Below the pieces are notes generated by a model. The model had not been told where the DNA came from, ran no database searches, and saw only the letters and a program-made list of their open reading frames with translations. This document shows, in pieces, positions 9,584-19,713 of a stretch of DNA of 64,000 bases; the stretch's first letter is position 1; each line of letters begins with the position of its first letter. This DNA is from Asticcacaulis sp. (GTDB taxonomy: Bacteria > Pseudomonadota > Alphaproteobacteria > Caulobacterales > Caulobacteraceae). Location of the stretch: assembly GCA_024707255.1 (NCBI GenBank), contig JANQAC010000001.1:868001-932000 (forward strand), in the 5' to 3' direction. Position numbers and translations under genes: made by a program.

Positions 9584-11026
9584 TCACCTTGCCTGTTCGG
9601 ACAGGATAGCCGGCAGTTTCGCCAGCACTTTCAGGCCGCCCCAAGGGGAACGCTCGAAATGCAGCCGTCCGCCATAGGCGCGCACCAGTTCATCGACAAT
9701 CGACAGCCCCAGGCCGGAGCCCGGCACGCTCTCGTCCAGCCTTGCACCGCGCTTCAGAACTTCGTCGAACCGGGCCTCGTCCAGCCCCGGCCCGTCATCC
9801 TCTATGGCCAGGGTCATCGTCTGATCGGCCGCGATGAATTCGGCGGTGATCCACACCTTGCGCCGGCACCAGATACAGGCGTTTTCCAGCAGGTTACCCG
9901 CGATTTCCTGCAGGTCCTGTTTTTCGCCACGGAAGGCCAGGTCTTCCGGCGCGCGCCAGTCGATGATCACGCCCTTGTCCTGAAAGACCTGCTCCAGCAT
10001 CACCGCCAGTTCATCGAAAACCGGCTCCACCGGCGTCCGCTCCCCCATGGCCTGGGAACGCGCCGCCGCCCGCGCCCGGCGCAGGTGGTGATCGACCTGG
10101 GCCCGCATGGTTTCGGCCTGCTTGCGCATGGTTTCCGGCAGCACCCCTTCCGTCTCGCCGGCCGTCGCCATCAGCACCGACAGCGGCGTCTTCAGCGCAT
10201 GCGCCAGATTGCCGACGTGCATGCGCTGGCGCTCCACCACCTCCTGCGAATAGTCGAGAAAGGCATTGAGCTGCGTGGCCACCGGCGTGATCTCCGCCGG
10301 ATAGGTCTTGGTCAGGCGCTGCTGCTTGCCGCTCTGCACATCGGCGATCTCGCCGGTCAGATCGAACAGGGGGCGCAAACCGACCCGCACCTGGATGAAG
10401 ATGGCCACAAGTGAGCCTAGCGCCAGAATGAACAGCGCCGCCGCTGTCAGCAGGGCGAAAGTGCGCACGTCCTTTTCAACCGGACTGGAATCCTCCCCGA
10501 CCATGAAAACATAAGCCTTGCCACCTACCATAGAGTAGATCACAGCAACCCGCAGGGGCTCGCGCACCGGCCCGAAACCGTTATAAAACACACTGGTGCC
10601 GTTACGCGCCTTCTTGGCATTGGCCAGCACCGACGCGGGCAAGGCCAGTTGCTCGTTCCATAAGGAACGCGACGTAACCGGCGCGACCAGCGCGCCCTGG
10701 GGATTAACTTCGCCGACCTGCCAGTACAGCCCTGAATGGATGATGGTCGAACTCGTGTCGACGAAGCGCGAAGTATCTATGCCGTTTCTATCTATGTTAA
10801 CGACCGAGAACAGGTTGAAAGCCGATTGCCCCACCCGTTCCTGGAAACGATTCATGGTCACTTCATGAAAATAAGCCGTCAGCGCGATGCCCGTAACGAC
10901 AAGAGCAAAGATGAACCATACCGAGGCCAGCCGGATCAGCCGCCCGACCAGCGAATTGCGGCGCGTCAGCCGGCGCCAGAGTTTGCCGGCAGCGCGAACG
11001 ATTGGGGCAGTCGTGTCATCGCTCAC
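9584..11026 (-). CDS. Sensor histidine kinase (PhoQ-like architecture)
   Basis: Inner-membrane sensor kinase, 480 residues, partner of the regulator whose gene overlaps its start by 4 nt. Layout: first membrane helix about 34-52, periplasmic domain about 53-188, second helix about 190-212, HAMP-like linker, HisKA domain with phospho-acceptor His276 in GNLAHALKTPLS, and a HATPase domain with N-box NLLENACIW and G-boxes EDDGPGL and GSGLGLSI. The NLAHALKTPL form of the H-box is typical of PhoQ-type kinases of alphaproteobacteria. The PepSY-like secreted protein upstream suggests that the set is pepSY-regulator-kinase. The input signal is not deducible. Confidence 0.94.
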   Translation of the reverse strand: MSDDTTAPIVRAAGKLWRRLTRRNSLVGRLIRLASVWFIFALVVTGIALTAYFHEVTMNRFQERVGQSAFNLFSVVNIDRNGIDTSRFVDTSSTIIHSGLYWQVGEVNPQGALVAPVTSRSLWNEQLALPASVLANAKKARNGTSVFYNGFGPVREPLRVAVIYSMVGGKAYVFMVGEDSSPVEKDVRTFALLTAAALFILALGSLVAIFIQVRVGLRPLFDLTGEIADVQSGKQQRLTKTYPAEITPVATQLNAFLDYSQEVVERQRMHVGNLAHALKTPLSVLMATAGETEGVLPETMRKQAETMRAQVDHHLRRARAAARSQAMGERTPVEPVFDELAVMLEQVFQDKGVIIDWRAPEDLAFRGEKQDLQEIAGNLLENACIWCRRKVWITAEFIAADQTMTLAIEDDGPGLDEARFDEVLKRGARLDESVPGSGLGLSIVDELVRAYGGRLHFERSPWGGLKVLAKLPAILSEQAR

Positions 11027-11703
11027 AGATCGCTGATCTCGTCATGCAGCGGCTTGAGCCGATAGCCAAGGCCGCGCACGGTCTCGATCCGGTCGGTGCC
11101 TATCTTCTTGCGCAGGCGGCCCATGAAGACCTCGATCGTATTGGAATCGCGATCGAAATCCTGATCATAGAGATGCTCGACCAATTCGGTGCGCGAGATC
11201 ACGCGGCTCTGGTGCAGCATCAAATAATGCAGCAAGCGGTATTCCAGCGAGGTCAGACGCAGCGGCTCGCCATTGACCGACGCCCGCGCCGCCCGCGGGT
11301 CGAGCCGCACACCACCGCAGACCAGCATGGGCTGGGCATGGCCGGCGGCCCGGCGCACCAATGCACGCAATCGGGCCAGCAACTCCTCGGTATGGAAGGG
11401 CTTGGTCAGGTAATCATCAGCGCCGGCATCGAAGCCCGCCACCTTGTCGTTCCAGGCGCCACGCGCCGTCAGGATCAGCACCGGCGTCGACTTTCCGGCG
11501 CGCCGCCACTTTTCCAGCACCGAAACGCCGTCAATCTTGGGCAGGCCCAGATCGAGGATCACGGCATCATAAGGCTCCGTATCGCCGAGAAAATGCGCTT
11601 CCTCGCCATCGGGCGCATGATCGACCACATAGCCGGCATCGCTGAGCGACGCCTTCAACTGGCGCGACAGGTCGGGATCATCTTCGGCTAACAGGATTCT
11701 CAA
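11023..11703 (-). CDS. OmpR/PhoP-family response regulator
   Basis: DNA-binding response regulator of 226 residues. Receiver domain: EDD at 7-9, phospho-acceptor Asp51 in VILDLGLP, Lys101 in LTKPFH. The winged-helix domain (about 125-220) has the motifs RVISRTELVEHLYD and VRGLGYRL. The start ATG at 11703 directly abuts the stop of the PepSY-like gene, and the stop overlaps the kinase start (ATGA), so the three genes probably form one transcript. It is a PhoP-type regulator by domain similarity to the kinase partner; targets are unknown. Confidence 0.95.
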   Translation of the reverse strand: MRILLAEDDPDLSRQLKASLSDAGYVVDHAPDGEEAHFLGDTEPYDAVILDLGLPKIDGVSVLEKWRRAGKSTPVLILTARGAWNDKVAGFDAGADDYLTKPFHTEELLARLRALVRRAAGHAQPMLVCGGVRLDPRAARASVNGEPLRLTSLEYRLLHYLMLHQSRVISRTELVEHLYDQDFDRDSNTIEVFMGRLRKKIGTDRIETVRGLGYRLKPLHDEISDL

Positions 11704-12161
11704 CTAGCGTTCTCCAATAATACGGCCTGAATCAGCATCGACCAGCAGATCGACGCGTCCGTGATCGGTCGCCACGCGCACCCAGAAGACAGAACCGCCC
11801 TGCGGTCCGGCGTCAAGCACCCGCCCGCGCTGTCCGGCCACAGCCATGGCCCGATTGATGCGATCGTCACGGTTCTGGAACTGCCTGCCATTGCCGCGAT
11901 CGAAATTCTGCGCGTTCGCCGGACGATCCCGTGACGGGCGGTTGTCGTCCTGCCGGTCGTCCCCGCGATTGCCGCGGCGATCGTCATTACCGCGCTGGCG
12001 ATTGCCGCCGCTGTAATCGCGGTCCTTTTTATTGCCCGCCAGAATCATCACGGCTTCATCCAGACCGCCGCGCATGGCCGGGGCTCCGCCGCCGCGACCG
12101 CCGGAGCGGCCACAGGCGCGGCGATCAGCACAAGACTAAGAAGGGGCCAAATCTGTTTCAT
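11704..12161 (-). CDS. Small exported PepSY-like protein, frameshifted
   Basis: An ATG at 12161 opens a clear signal peptide (MKQIWPLLSLVLIAAPVAAP ending AVAAAE), but this frame stops after about 35 residues. The continuation lies in another frame: MRGGLDEAVMIL, a linker dense in Arg/Asp/Asn/Gly (about 50 residues), then a C-terminal segment ending VDLLVDADSGRIIGER, which resembles a PepSY module. The interval is 3n+2 nt, consistent with one missing base near the G4 run at 12080-12083. PepSY-like proteins are often encoded beside PhoPQ-type systems and may modulate the kinase or chelate ligands; that role is inference. The low-complexity linker suggests a disordered periplasmic region. Confidence 0.6.
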
Positions 12162-12265
12162 GACGCCATTTATAGAGGTCAACACCTGAACCTTATCTGA
12201 ACAGACGCGTCAGGGAAGTAAATAATTGGAAAAAATACAATCTGCCCGATTATGCCCTTACCACC

Positions 12266-13259
12266 CTATTTCCGCCGGGTGGTGATGGTTGGCGTATAGT
12301 CCGCCTTGTCACGCCAGCGTTCGAGGAGGCTGGTGAACTCGGCCTTCAGGTCAGCCGGCATCCCGTCCAGGCCCTTGTCCGGCATGGCCAGGACGACATG
12401 GGCGAACAGATCGCCGCGCGTGCCGGCCTTGGCATCGAGCGCGCCGCGCCCCTTCAGGCGCAGGATGGCGCCCGAATTGGAGCCCTTGGCGAGGTTGACG
12501 CTGACCGGACCATCCGGCGTCGGGGCCTGTACCTTGCCGCCCAGCAGGGCATCCGGCAGCGAAACGAACAGATCCATATGCAGGTCGTTGCCATCCATGC
12601 GGAAGACCGGGTGGGGCTTCAGGTGCAGTTCGACCAGGGCATCGCCATGCGCGCCACGGCCCGTAGGCGAAGGCGAGCCCTGCCCCTTCAGGCGCAGGGT
12701 CTGGCCATCGCGCGAACCCTTGGGAATATTGACATCGACCGTGCGGCCATCCGAAAGCAGCACGCGTCTTGTATTGCCGACAATGGTATCGAGCAGGTCA
12801 ATATCGAGCCGGATCTTGATATCCTGTCCCTTGGCCGGCGGTTGTTCACGCTGACCACCGAAACCGCCAAACCCGCCGCCGAACGGACTGCCGCCCCGCG
12901 CGCCAGCGCCGCCCCCAAACATGCTCATGATATCGTCGATATCCATGCCCTCGAACTGCGTGCTGCGTCCGCCACCGGCGCCAAAGGGCGAGCCGCCGGC
13001 GCGCCCCCCCGCCGCCGAAGCCACGGAAAATTTCGCGCCCGTCGGCATCGATCTCGCCGGCGTCAAACTTCTTGCGCTTGTCGGTGTCTTTCAGGAAATC
13101 ATAGGCCGCCGTCACACGCTTGAAGCGCTCCTCGGCCACCTTATTGTCACGGTTGGTATCGGGATGCAGTTCCTTGGCCAGCTTGCGGAACGCCTTCTGA
13201 ATCTCGGCATCGCTGGCCCCTTTTTTCAGGCCCAATTCAGAATAGGGATCATTTGCCAC
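12266..13259 (-). CDS. cbpA: DnaJ-class chaperone CbpA-like, frameshifted
   Basis: Co-chaperone with an N-terminal J-domain (residues 4-66: DPYSELGLKKGAS, HPD in KELHPDTN), a Gly/Phe-rich linker and a DnaJ C-terminal substrate-binding region (VLLSDGRTVDVNIPKG, LRLKGQG) without a Cys-rich zinc domain, as in CbpA/DjlA-like proteins. The J-domain frame and the C-terminal frame are joined by a one-base indel in a C7 run on the plus strand (13004-13010); six bases would give a continuous protein of about 330 residues, and the interval is 3n+1 nt. Start MANDPYSELG at 13259. An 18-bp perfect hairpin lies 49 bp upstream (13308-13345). Confidence 0.85.
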
Positions 13260-13307
13260 TGTAAAACATACCTCCGCGATAGAGGTGTGTCCTAGACCTT
13301 ATCGTTT

Positions 13308-13345
13308 CAAGAGGCAAGCATCGCCACGGCGATGCTTGCCTCTTG
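13308..13345. promoter_or_regulatory. Perfect 18-bp-stem hairpin upstream of cbpA
   Basis: CAAGAGGCAAGCATCGCC, a 2-nt loop, and its exact complement. There is no T-run on either side, so it is not a standard terminator. It sits in the cbpA upstream region or 5' leader. Confidence 0.55.
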
Positions 13346-13375
13346 AGTCTTTCATAAGAGGTTGCGCGCAAACGT

Positions 13376-13428
13376 GCGCGGCGGCCGGTCGGCCTTGCCA
13401 AAATTCAATGAATGAATTTTGTAGACTT
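13376..13428. repeat. Composite element C, copy 1
   Basis: GC-rich stem GGCCG-gt-CGGCC, spacer TTGCC, AT-rich stem CAAAATTCA..TGAATTTTG, then GACTTCTC running into a family A-like repeat. The same architecture recurs at 42385-42439. Confidence 0.65.
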
Positions 13429-13516
13429 CTCCCCCCTGCAAAGCGGCAACTTCGTTGTGAGGGAAGTGTCGAGCAACGCGCGGACCGCAGGTCGCAGCGC
13501 GTCGAGACGGAGGGGG
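13428..13516. repeat. Palindromic repeat, divergent family A
   Basis: Starts CTCCCCCCTGC and ends GAGACGGAGGGGGCC, with an internal stem of different sequence from the common A copies. It lies just downstream of the GTA gp15 stop. Confidence 0.7.
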
Positions 13517-13526
13517 CCACTTCACC

Positions 13527-16500
13527 CTAAGCCAAAGCCACAGTCAGCACCGGCCCATAGCCCCAGACCTGCGATTTCTGCGCAATTTCCACCCGCACAT
13601 CCGCGCCGAATCCTGCCAGAAAATCTGTCATGCGTTCCGCATACACCCATTCCGGCGTGCTCACCTCAACTTCCCGCACCAGGTCATCGCCATCCCACAC
13701 CTGCACGCGATAAAGCTCATAGTCCTCGCACAGCGGCGGTTCAGCCTCCCAGCTATCGCCGCCATAGCGCGGCGACCTGAGCCAGCTTATCGTATCCCCC
13801 GTCACCCGGCCAAAGACCGGCGCGCGCGGCCGCAAAGCCAGACCCGTCCATGTCGCGGTCACATCCAGCGCCCCCGCTGCCACACCACCAAAGCCGGTCC
13901 TCCCCACACGCCATACCCGCGACAGTCCCAGTTCCTCCAGCGCCATATCGGCGTGTACAAACCCGGCCGGCAGGCTCACCACCTCCGCCCCCGCGCTCAT
14001 CCCCGCCAGCAGAGCCTGTTCCGTGCCCCACTGCCCGCGGATCAGACCGGTCAGGCGATACTGATCGACGCCCAGGGCCGCCGCAGTCAGATACTGGATG
14101 ATCTCCCATTCGTCATTATCCGCCTGAACGCACAGATAATTCTCCCCTGCCAGCACCTCTTCCAGGCTGCGGCTGCTAGGGGCGGCCCCTTCAAGGTAGA
14201 TATCGAGCGAAGCCCCCTCATGAAGATAATGCGCCCGCTGGACCGGCACGCCCGTCAGCACCCGCCCGACCGACGCCGCCTCAGTCACCCGCCCGCGCAG
14301 GCGCAAGGAGGTCGCACTCGCTCCGGCATAGACATCCGCACCGGCCCACGGGTCCGCCGAAGGCACCAGCACCGGCCGCGCATTGGCCTCGTCGGTGCCG
14401 AAACACGGCAGTTCCAGCAGCCGGAAACCGGTCATGATCGCCCCCGACACCACCGCACTGACCGACCCAGATACCGACGGATCGGCGCTGACAAACGCCC
14501 GCGCTTCCGGCGCCGGCTCAAGCGTGACGGTCGGCGCCTCCCCTGATCGACATGGCCCAGGCGATAATTCGCCGCGCCAAACGCCACCCCGTCGCCCGTT
14601 TCCAGTTCCAGCAGGCGCAGGGGGTCGATATCGAGCGTCACGGTCTGACTCACACCCTGTACAGCCCGCAACGCATAACCGGCATAGTCCATCGCCTGCC
14701 CCGCGCTCAGAACCAGCGGCAGCTCCACCGACGCCTGCGATGCCCCCGCCTCATCGCCGCGCACCGTCACCGCCAGCAACTGATAATCGCGATCGACATC
14801 ATAGCAGCGCAGGGTCAGGCTGGCCGGCGGCACCAATAAATCGCGCCGCGCCATCACCGCGTTCTGGTCATTATAGGCCAGATCGCCGGCCAGCAACGCC
14901 GCATCCATGCCATGCGTCGAACCAATCAGCTTCAGCCCCTCGCCGCGCTCAACCACCGCCAGTCCGAGATAGGCCAGCACCGGCGACAGCGCCTCCGCCG
15001 CCGTCATCGGCTGTTCGATGACATAGCCATCGATCGCGCCAATCACTTCATCGAGATCGAGCTGTGTCACCCCCGCCTGGCCGGCGATATCGTTGATTAA
15101 ATTCTTTGCCTCCCCCGCGCCGACCCGCCCGTTCAGCCAGTGCCCGGTCCGCCAATTGGCCGTATCGCCCCAGACATCGGCGCGTTGCGGAAAATACGGA
15201 TAGGGTCGCACGTCCCAACACCAGACTGCCATGTCCGCCAGCATCGGCCCGCCATAAACCGTGCTCACCGGATTATGCGCCGCATAATGCTGCATATAGG
15301 CGGTGAGGCAGGCGCGCTGCGCCCGGTCATCACGCGCACCACTAGAGAACGGCGGCAGGGCACTTTCCGAGCTTTTTCGGATCAAGAAACAGGTTCGGCG
15401 CGTTCGGTCCCTTGTCGATGGCGCCGCAACCGATCTCTATAAAGCGGATCGGCTTGGATTGCGGCACCCACGCGGTCGCCACAGCCGAGCGCACCCCATT
15501 CGGCCGGTTATGATGCGCATTCGACCACCAGGAAACGATATCCTTCGGCCGGAAAATCCACGGCTCGCCATAGGCGCCATCGCTGATCACGGATCGCGCT
15601 TGCGCCGCGCGATTGGCCTCGCTGGCATAATACCAGTCGAAGCCTTCACCGGCTGTGATCCGCCCTTGCAGATAGGCGTCGTCATAGATCGCAGCCGCCA
15701 GGCCCCGGTCGAGATGATCGTCGCCATCGCGCCAGTCGGTCAGCGGCGCATACCAGTCGATGCCGACAAAATCGATATTGCCATCCGCCCACAAGGGATC
15801 GAGATGGAAGCTGACATGGCCGCTGCCATCGGCCGGCTGGTGGCCGAAATATTCCGACCAGTCGGCGCCATAGCCGATCAGCGTCTCCGGTAAAAGGCCG
15901 CGCACCTCCGCCGCCAGGGCGCGTAAGGCGCCAACCATCGGATAGGTGTTGACGGCGCTTCTCAGGGTCGTGAGCCCGCGCAGTTCGGAGCCGAGCACAA
16001 TGCCGTCCACCCCGCCCGCCGCCGCGCCCAGGTCCGCGCAATGCTTCACAAACCGGCGAAAGCCCCACACGCCATCCATAAAGGCGCTGACCGCCGTGGC
16101 TGCGCCTGCCGTCATATCCGCCGCCGAAGTGATCCGCCCGCGCCACGGATAACCAGCGCAGTCCATCAGGATAAACGGGATCAGTGTCACACTGTACCCC
16201 CGCGCCTTCAGTTCGCGGATGGCCTCAATCACCACGGTATCCGCGGGCGTGCCGCCAAAGGCCGGACGCCCCCCGATCTGCGACACCACATAAGCGTCTT
16301 CGCGCCCCACGCCATCCACTTCCCAGATGAGCGACGTCGTCAATTTGTCCGCCACCTCGACGCCGGGCCGGATGGTGCATGTGGCCGCATCCAGGCTTGA
16401 GCCAAACCAGCTCACCACCAGGTTGACCGTCTTCACATTGGGCAATTGCGCCTGCAACTGATCGAGTGAGACGACGAAATCGGTGCGGCCGTCACCCGTA

Positions 16501-17204
16501 TGCTGGGTTTCGTAACTGGCGCGCGTCATGCCGCTCAAAACGGCATTCGGTTCCGTCGCATAGATGAATTCGCCCGCGCCGGGGATCAGGCAGACGCCCT
16601 TGATCAGGCTTTCCAGATCGGCATAATCGCCCTTCGGACGCCGGAATACCTCGACCGACAGGTTGGGCGGGCGATTGCCAAACTGTGTTATATCGAGATC
16701 CTCAAACACCAGATAAGCCAGGCCGCGATAGGCCGGCGCAGCCCCCTCAACCGCCTCAATCAGGGCATCCGGCGTCTGGCTTTCCTCACCGCGATAGAGC
16801 CGGTAAGCTACCTGAGACTGATCGAGTAATTGTCCGTCGGCCCAGATACGACCGATACCATCGATCGGCCCTTCGCAAAGCCCGACGGCGAACGAGAGGC
16901 CATAACTGAAGCTTTCCGTCCTTCCCGATGTCTTGCTGGCGCGCGTCGTCGAGCGGTTCTCCTTCAGTCGCGTCGCCCAGATGATCGTACCCGCCACCCG
17001 CGCCTTGCCGAGGACCTGTTTGACCGGATCGCCCTGGGCGCTCCCGCTCAATTGCAAACCGCTCAGGCGCGTCCCGACCTGCCGCGTGGGCGCCAGACTG
17101 TTCAGCACCGTGCGGTCGATCGCCTGCCCGATCTGCGCCCCGATCCAGCCCCCGACCGGCCCGCCCAGGACCTGCCCCACCGCACTCAATACCACCTGCG
17201 CCAA
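13527..17204 (-). CDS. GTA gp15-like tail-tip/host-specificity protein, two frameshifts
   Basis: Largest structural protein of the gene transfer agent particle, the tail-tip 'megatron' that contacts the recipient cell; about 1,226 residues after correction. The N-terminus (AQVVLSAVGQVLGGPVGGW) is hydrophobic. The middle contains a TIM-barrel glycosidase-like region (LGSELRGLTTLR, IGYGADWSEYFGH, DFVGIDWYAPL), characteristic of RcGTA gp15. Two compensating indels split it: an extra A in an A5 run (15373-15377), after which DPKSSESALPPFS is restored, and a missing base at the C4 run 14540-14543, where HVDQGEAPTVTLE is restored. The total interval is exactly 3n. The only start in frame is TTG at 17204, preceded by a GGA-rich leader. 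It is the last gene of the cluster. Confidence 0.88.
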
Positions 17205-17225
17205 ATCTCAAATCCTTTCCTAAAT

Positions 17226-17301
17226 CTCCTCCCCTGTAGCGAAGCGTACGGGGGAGGTGTCAGCGCGAGGCGCAACGCGCCGGTGTCGCTGACGGAGGGG
17301 G
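17226..17301. repeat. Palindromic repeat, family A
   Basis: Complete A unit between gp14 and gp15. It overlaps the gp14 3' end, so the last residues and the stop of gp14 are encoded by repeat sequence. Confidence 0.88.
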
Positions 17302-17727
17302 CAAATCGGGGTATCTAAACGCCCCCACTACCGCCTTACGCCAAAACGGCCCCAGCCAACTCTCGACCACCGCATGGCCCCAATAGGCATGGACGATCTT
17401 CGCCGCCGGATCGCATATCCCCTCTCCTGCGCTTAAGATCGCCACATGCTTGGTCACAGTGCCGGGCTTAATGCGAAAAGCGATCACATCCCCCGCCCGC
17501 GCCTCATCCACCGGCTCAAAATACGCGCGCAACCCCGCGATCAACCGGTCTTCTCCGCCAACCTCCGCCCAGTCCGGATTATAGGTCGGCAGCACACACG
17601 GCTCCGCACCATAAAGCGCCCTCCACACCCCGCGCACCAGACCGATGCAGTCACACCCGACACCCTTCAAACTCGCCTGATGCTGATAGGGCGTGCCGAT
17701 CCATGACCGCGCCTCCGCCACAATCAT
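17260..17727 (-). CDS. GTA gp14-like NlpC/P60 peptidase
   Basis: Cell-wall peptidase of the GTA tail tip, expected to cut peptidoglycan cross-links during DNA delivery. NlpC/P60 fold with catalytic Cys in GCDCIGLVRG (about residue 27) and the catalytic His in TKHVAIL. About 155 residues. The start overlaps the gp13 stop by 4 nt. The natural domain appears to end near AFRYPDL; the final dozen residues (PPPSATPARCASR) come from the family A repeat and so look acquired by readthrough into it. Confidence 0.9.
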   Translation of the reverse strand: MIVAEARSWIGTPYQHQASLKGVGCDCIGLVRGVWRALYGAEPCVLPTYNPDWAEVGGEDRLIAGLRAYFEPVDEARAGDVIAFRIKPGTVTKHVAILSAGEGICDPAAKIVHAYWGHAVVESWLGPFWRKAVVGAFRYPDLPPPSATPARCASR

Positions 17728-18381
17728 CGCCCGGCGCCCTGCTGCCGCGACGCCCCATCCATCACATCGCCACTGCGCGGATAAACCGTCAGGAAATCCT
17801 CGCCCGGCAGGTCAGGGAAGCCGCGGAAGTTCAGTACATTATCGAACACAGTCAGGCAGGTGCTGTAGCGCTTGTCGCAACTGGCTGCCGCCAGAGCGCC
17901 TGTCAACCCGCACCGCGCATCGCCCAGGGCGGCATCGCACAGAAACCCAAACCGCCGCCCGATCACGCGGTCAAGCTGCGCCGCCGGTCCTTCGATATGG
18001 GCGATAAATGATCCGCCTTCCGCCACCCCCGCCCCGGCATTCCAGCCGCGCCAGCGTGCCCGCACCGGTCAGCACATAGTCCGCCGGCGTCGTCCAATCG
18101 ACCGTATAGGTCCGCACCGCCGCCGCATCATAAAGCCCCGCCGCGATATCCTCAGCACTGATCGCCTCGCTGGAAATCACACCCGATATCGCCGCGCTGC
18201 CGGTCTCGCCGATATCCGCACTCGCCGCCCCCGCCGTCAGGCCGGACTGCGCCTGACAGACGACACCGAGAAAGACCAGCGCCCGGTCATGATCGGTAAA
18301 GCCGAGCGTCAAGCCATCGCGTCGCTCAATCAGCCAGACATGACAAAGCTTTGCCACCCCCTGCGTCAAAGCAGAGGCCAT
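17724..18381 (-). CDS. GTA gp13-like baseplate hub protein (DUF2163), frameshifted
   Basis: Tail hub protein, two DUF2163-type halves. From ATG 18381 (MASALTQGVAKLCHVWL) the frame includes the family motif GFTDHDRAL and ends in an artefactual tail. The continuation GVAEGGSFIAHIEGP..LTVYPRSGD lies in another frame. Deleting one base from the C5 run at 18026-18030 joins them; the interval is 3n+1 nt. Three cysteines (CDAALGDARC, SCDKRY) match GTA hub proteins that bind a metal cluster. The stop overlaps the gp14 start. Family B repeat precedes the gene. Confidence 0.85.
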
Positions 18382-18418
18382 AGTCTCAGAAATTGTTCGC
18401 AAGGTTTTCCCTTTCTTG

Positions 18419-18484
18419 TACCTCCCCGCTTGTCGGGGAGGGGGACCGCGCGCCACTTGGCGCGTGGTGGTGGGGTTTCTTACT
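18419..18484. repeat. Palindromic repeat, family B
   Basis: CCTCCCC..GGGGAGG stem, CGCGCC..GGCGCG stem, then GTGGTGGTGGGGTTTCTT. It lies between GTA gp12 and gp13. Confidence 0.9.
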
Positions 18485-18487
18485 TCC

Positions 18488-19099
18488 TCACGCCCGTATC
18501 TCGACCAACGACACCGCCGTCAGCCGCCCGGCATCGACACCCTCCAGCGTCAGGTCGATCCGCTCGGAATCGAAGCGCACCGGCGTATCGAACTCAAAAC
18601 CGGCCGTAACCGCCTTGCCCGCCGCCGGCGCGCCGGCCAGGGTCACAATGCCTGTGGTCTCATCGACCGAAAACCCGACCTCGACACCATCCACCGCCAC
18701 CTGCACCGTACCACTCACCGGCTTGGTAATATCGCGCACCACGTCGCCATAGACCTTCACCAGTTGAAATGACGTCATCACGCCATTGCCGGTCCCGATC
18801 ACCTGATCCGTCGCAGCCGGACTGACATTCAGCGCGCAGCTCTTAAAATCGGCGAAATCCTTGAAGCGGAAGCCATAGAGCCGCCCTTCCCGCGCCTCAA
18901 AAAACGCCAGCAACTCCGCCGCATCGACCAGCGACTTGACGCCCGCCCCGATCAGATAATGCCGGCGCCCAAGCGTCCATGGACTGATCCGACGCTCATA
19001 GCCCGAAGCCAGCGACACGATCTCGGTCTTGCGCTCGATCCCCGAACCCGACCCGAAGGCCAGCCGCGCCGGAAACCGCACCTCATGAAAACTTGTCAT
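18488..19099 (-). CDS. GTA gp12-like distal tail protein (DUF2460)
   Basis: Distal tail protein connecting the tail tube to the hub; DUF2460 family, about 203 residues. N-terminal motif FHEVRFPARLAFGSGSG and central WTLGRRHYLIG, YGFRFKDFADF are diagnostic of the family. A GTG directly before the ATG (19102) is an alternative start. The gene is isolated from gp11 and gp13 by family B repeats on both sides, so it lacks translational overlap with its neighbours. Confidence 0.93.
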   Translation of the reverse strand: MTSFHEVRFPARLAFGSGSGIERKTEIVSLASGYERRISPWTLGRRHYLIGAGVKSLVDAAELLAFFEAREGRLYGFRFKDFADFKSCALNVSPAATDQVIGTGNGVMTSFQLVKVYGDVVRDITKPVSGTVQVAVDGVEVGFSVDETTGIVTLAGAPAAGKAVTAGFEFDTPVRFDSERIDLTLEGVDAGRLTAVSLVEIRA

Positions 19100-19118
19100 C
19101 ACAATCCTTTTTTCTCCT

Positions 19119-19188
19119 ATACCTCCCCACCTCTGGTGGGGAGGGGGACCGACGCGCCCTTGCGCGTTGGTGGTGGGGTGTCTTGCTT
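19119..19188. repeat. Palindromic repeat, family B
   Basis: Same two-stem structure as 18419-18484 with a variable inner stem (GACGCGCCC..GCGCGTT). It lies between GTA gp11 and gp12. Confidence 0.9.
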
Positions 19189-19197
19189 CCCTTAAAC

Positions 19198-19713
19198 CTA
19201 CCTCACCCCCATCCGCGCCGCGCGCTGCAAGGCCGTCGCCACCTGTGCCTCCGACCGCACCAAACCTTGCGCCCCGCCTGAAACCATCACGGTCACATTG
19301 ACATTGGGCGAGGAACCACCGGCCTCAATCGATCCCGAAACCGCCGGCCGGAAGACCTCCGGTCCGCGCTCGCCAACCACATAACTGCCACCGGCACCGA
19401 CAAAACCACCATCGGCTCGCGCACCCGAAAACGACGAACTCACCGCCGAAAACACCTCCGACAACACGCTCGCCAGACCGCCCGAAGACGACGACACGCC
19501 CGCCGCCGAATTGACCGCCGCCAGCACCGCCGAGGCCAGTTCCTTCAGGCTGATCTTGCCGTCCGAAGCGGCCCGCGCCAGCGAACGCGACAGGCTTTCC
19601 CCCGCCATGGAAAACGCCTGATCGATGGCATCGGCCGTTTCTGCCGCCGAGGCTTCCAGCGCCTTCAGACTGGCCCCCGCCTCACCGACCTGACCACCAA
19701 ACGGATCACTCAT
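19198..19713 (-). CDS. GTA gp11-like tape measure protein
   Basis: Sets tail length and is packed in the tail tube; 171 residues, shorter than the roughly 220 of RcGTA gp11. N-terminal part is helical and Ala/Ser-rich; the C-terminal half contains the conserved GTA tape-measure signature GARADGGFVGAGGSYVVGERGPE followed by an NVNVTVMV strand. (The signature is quoted in parts: GGFVGAGG and VGERGPEVF.) The start overlaps the preceding chaperone gene by 8 nt. It is full length in a single frame. Confidence 0.9.
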   Translation of the reverse strand: MSDPFGGQVGEAGASLKALEASAAETADAIDQAFSMAGESLSRSLARAASDGKISLKELASAVLAAVNSAAGVSSSSGGLASVLSEVFSAVSSSFSGARADGGFVGAGGSYVVGERGPEVFRPAVSGSIEAGGSSPNVNVTVMVSGGAQGLVRSEAQVATALQRAARMGVR

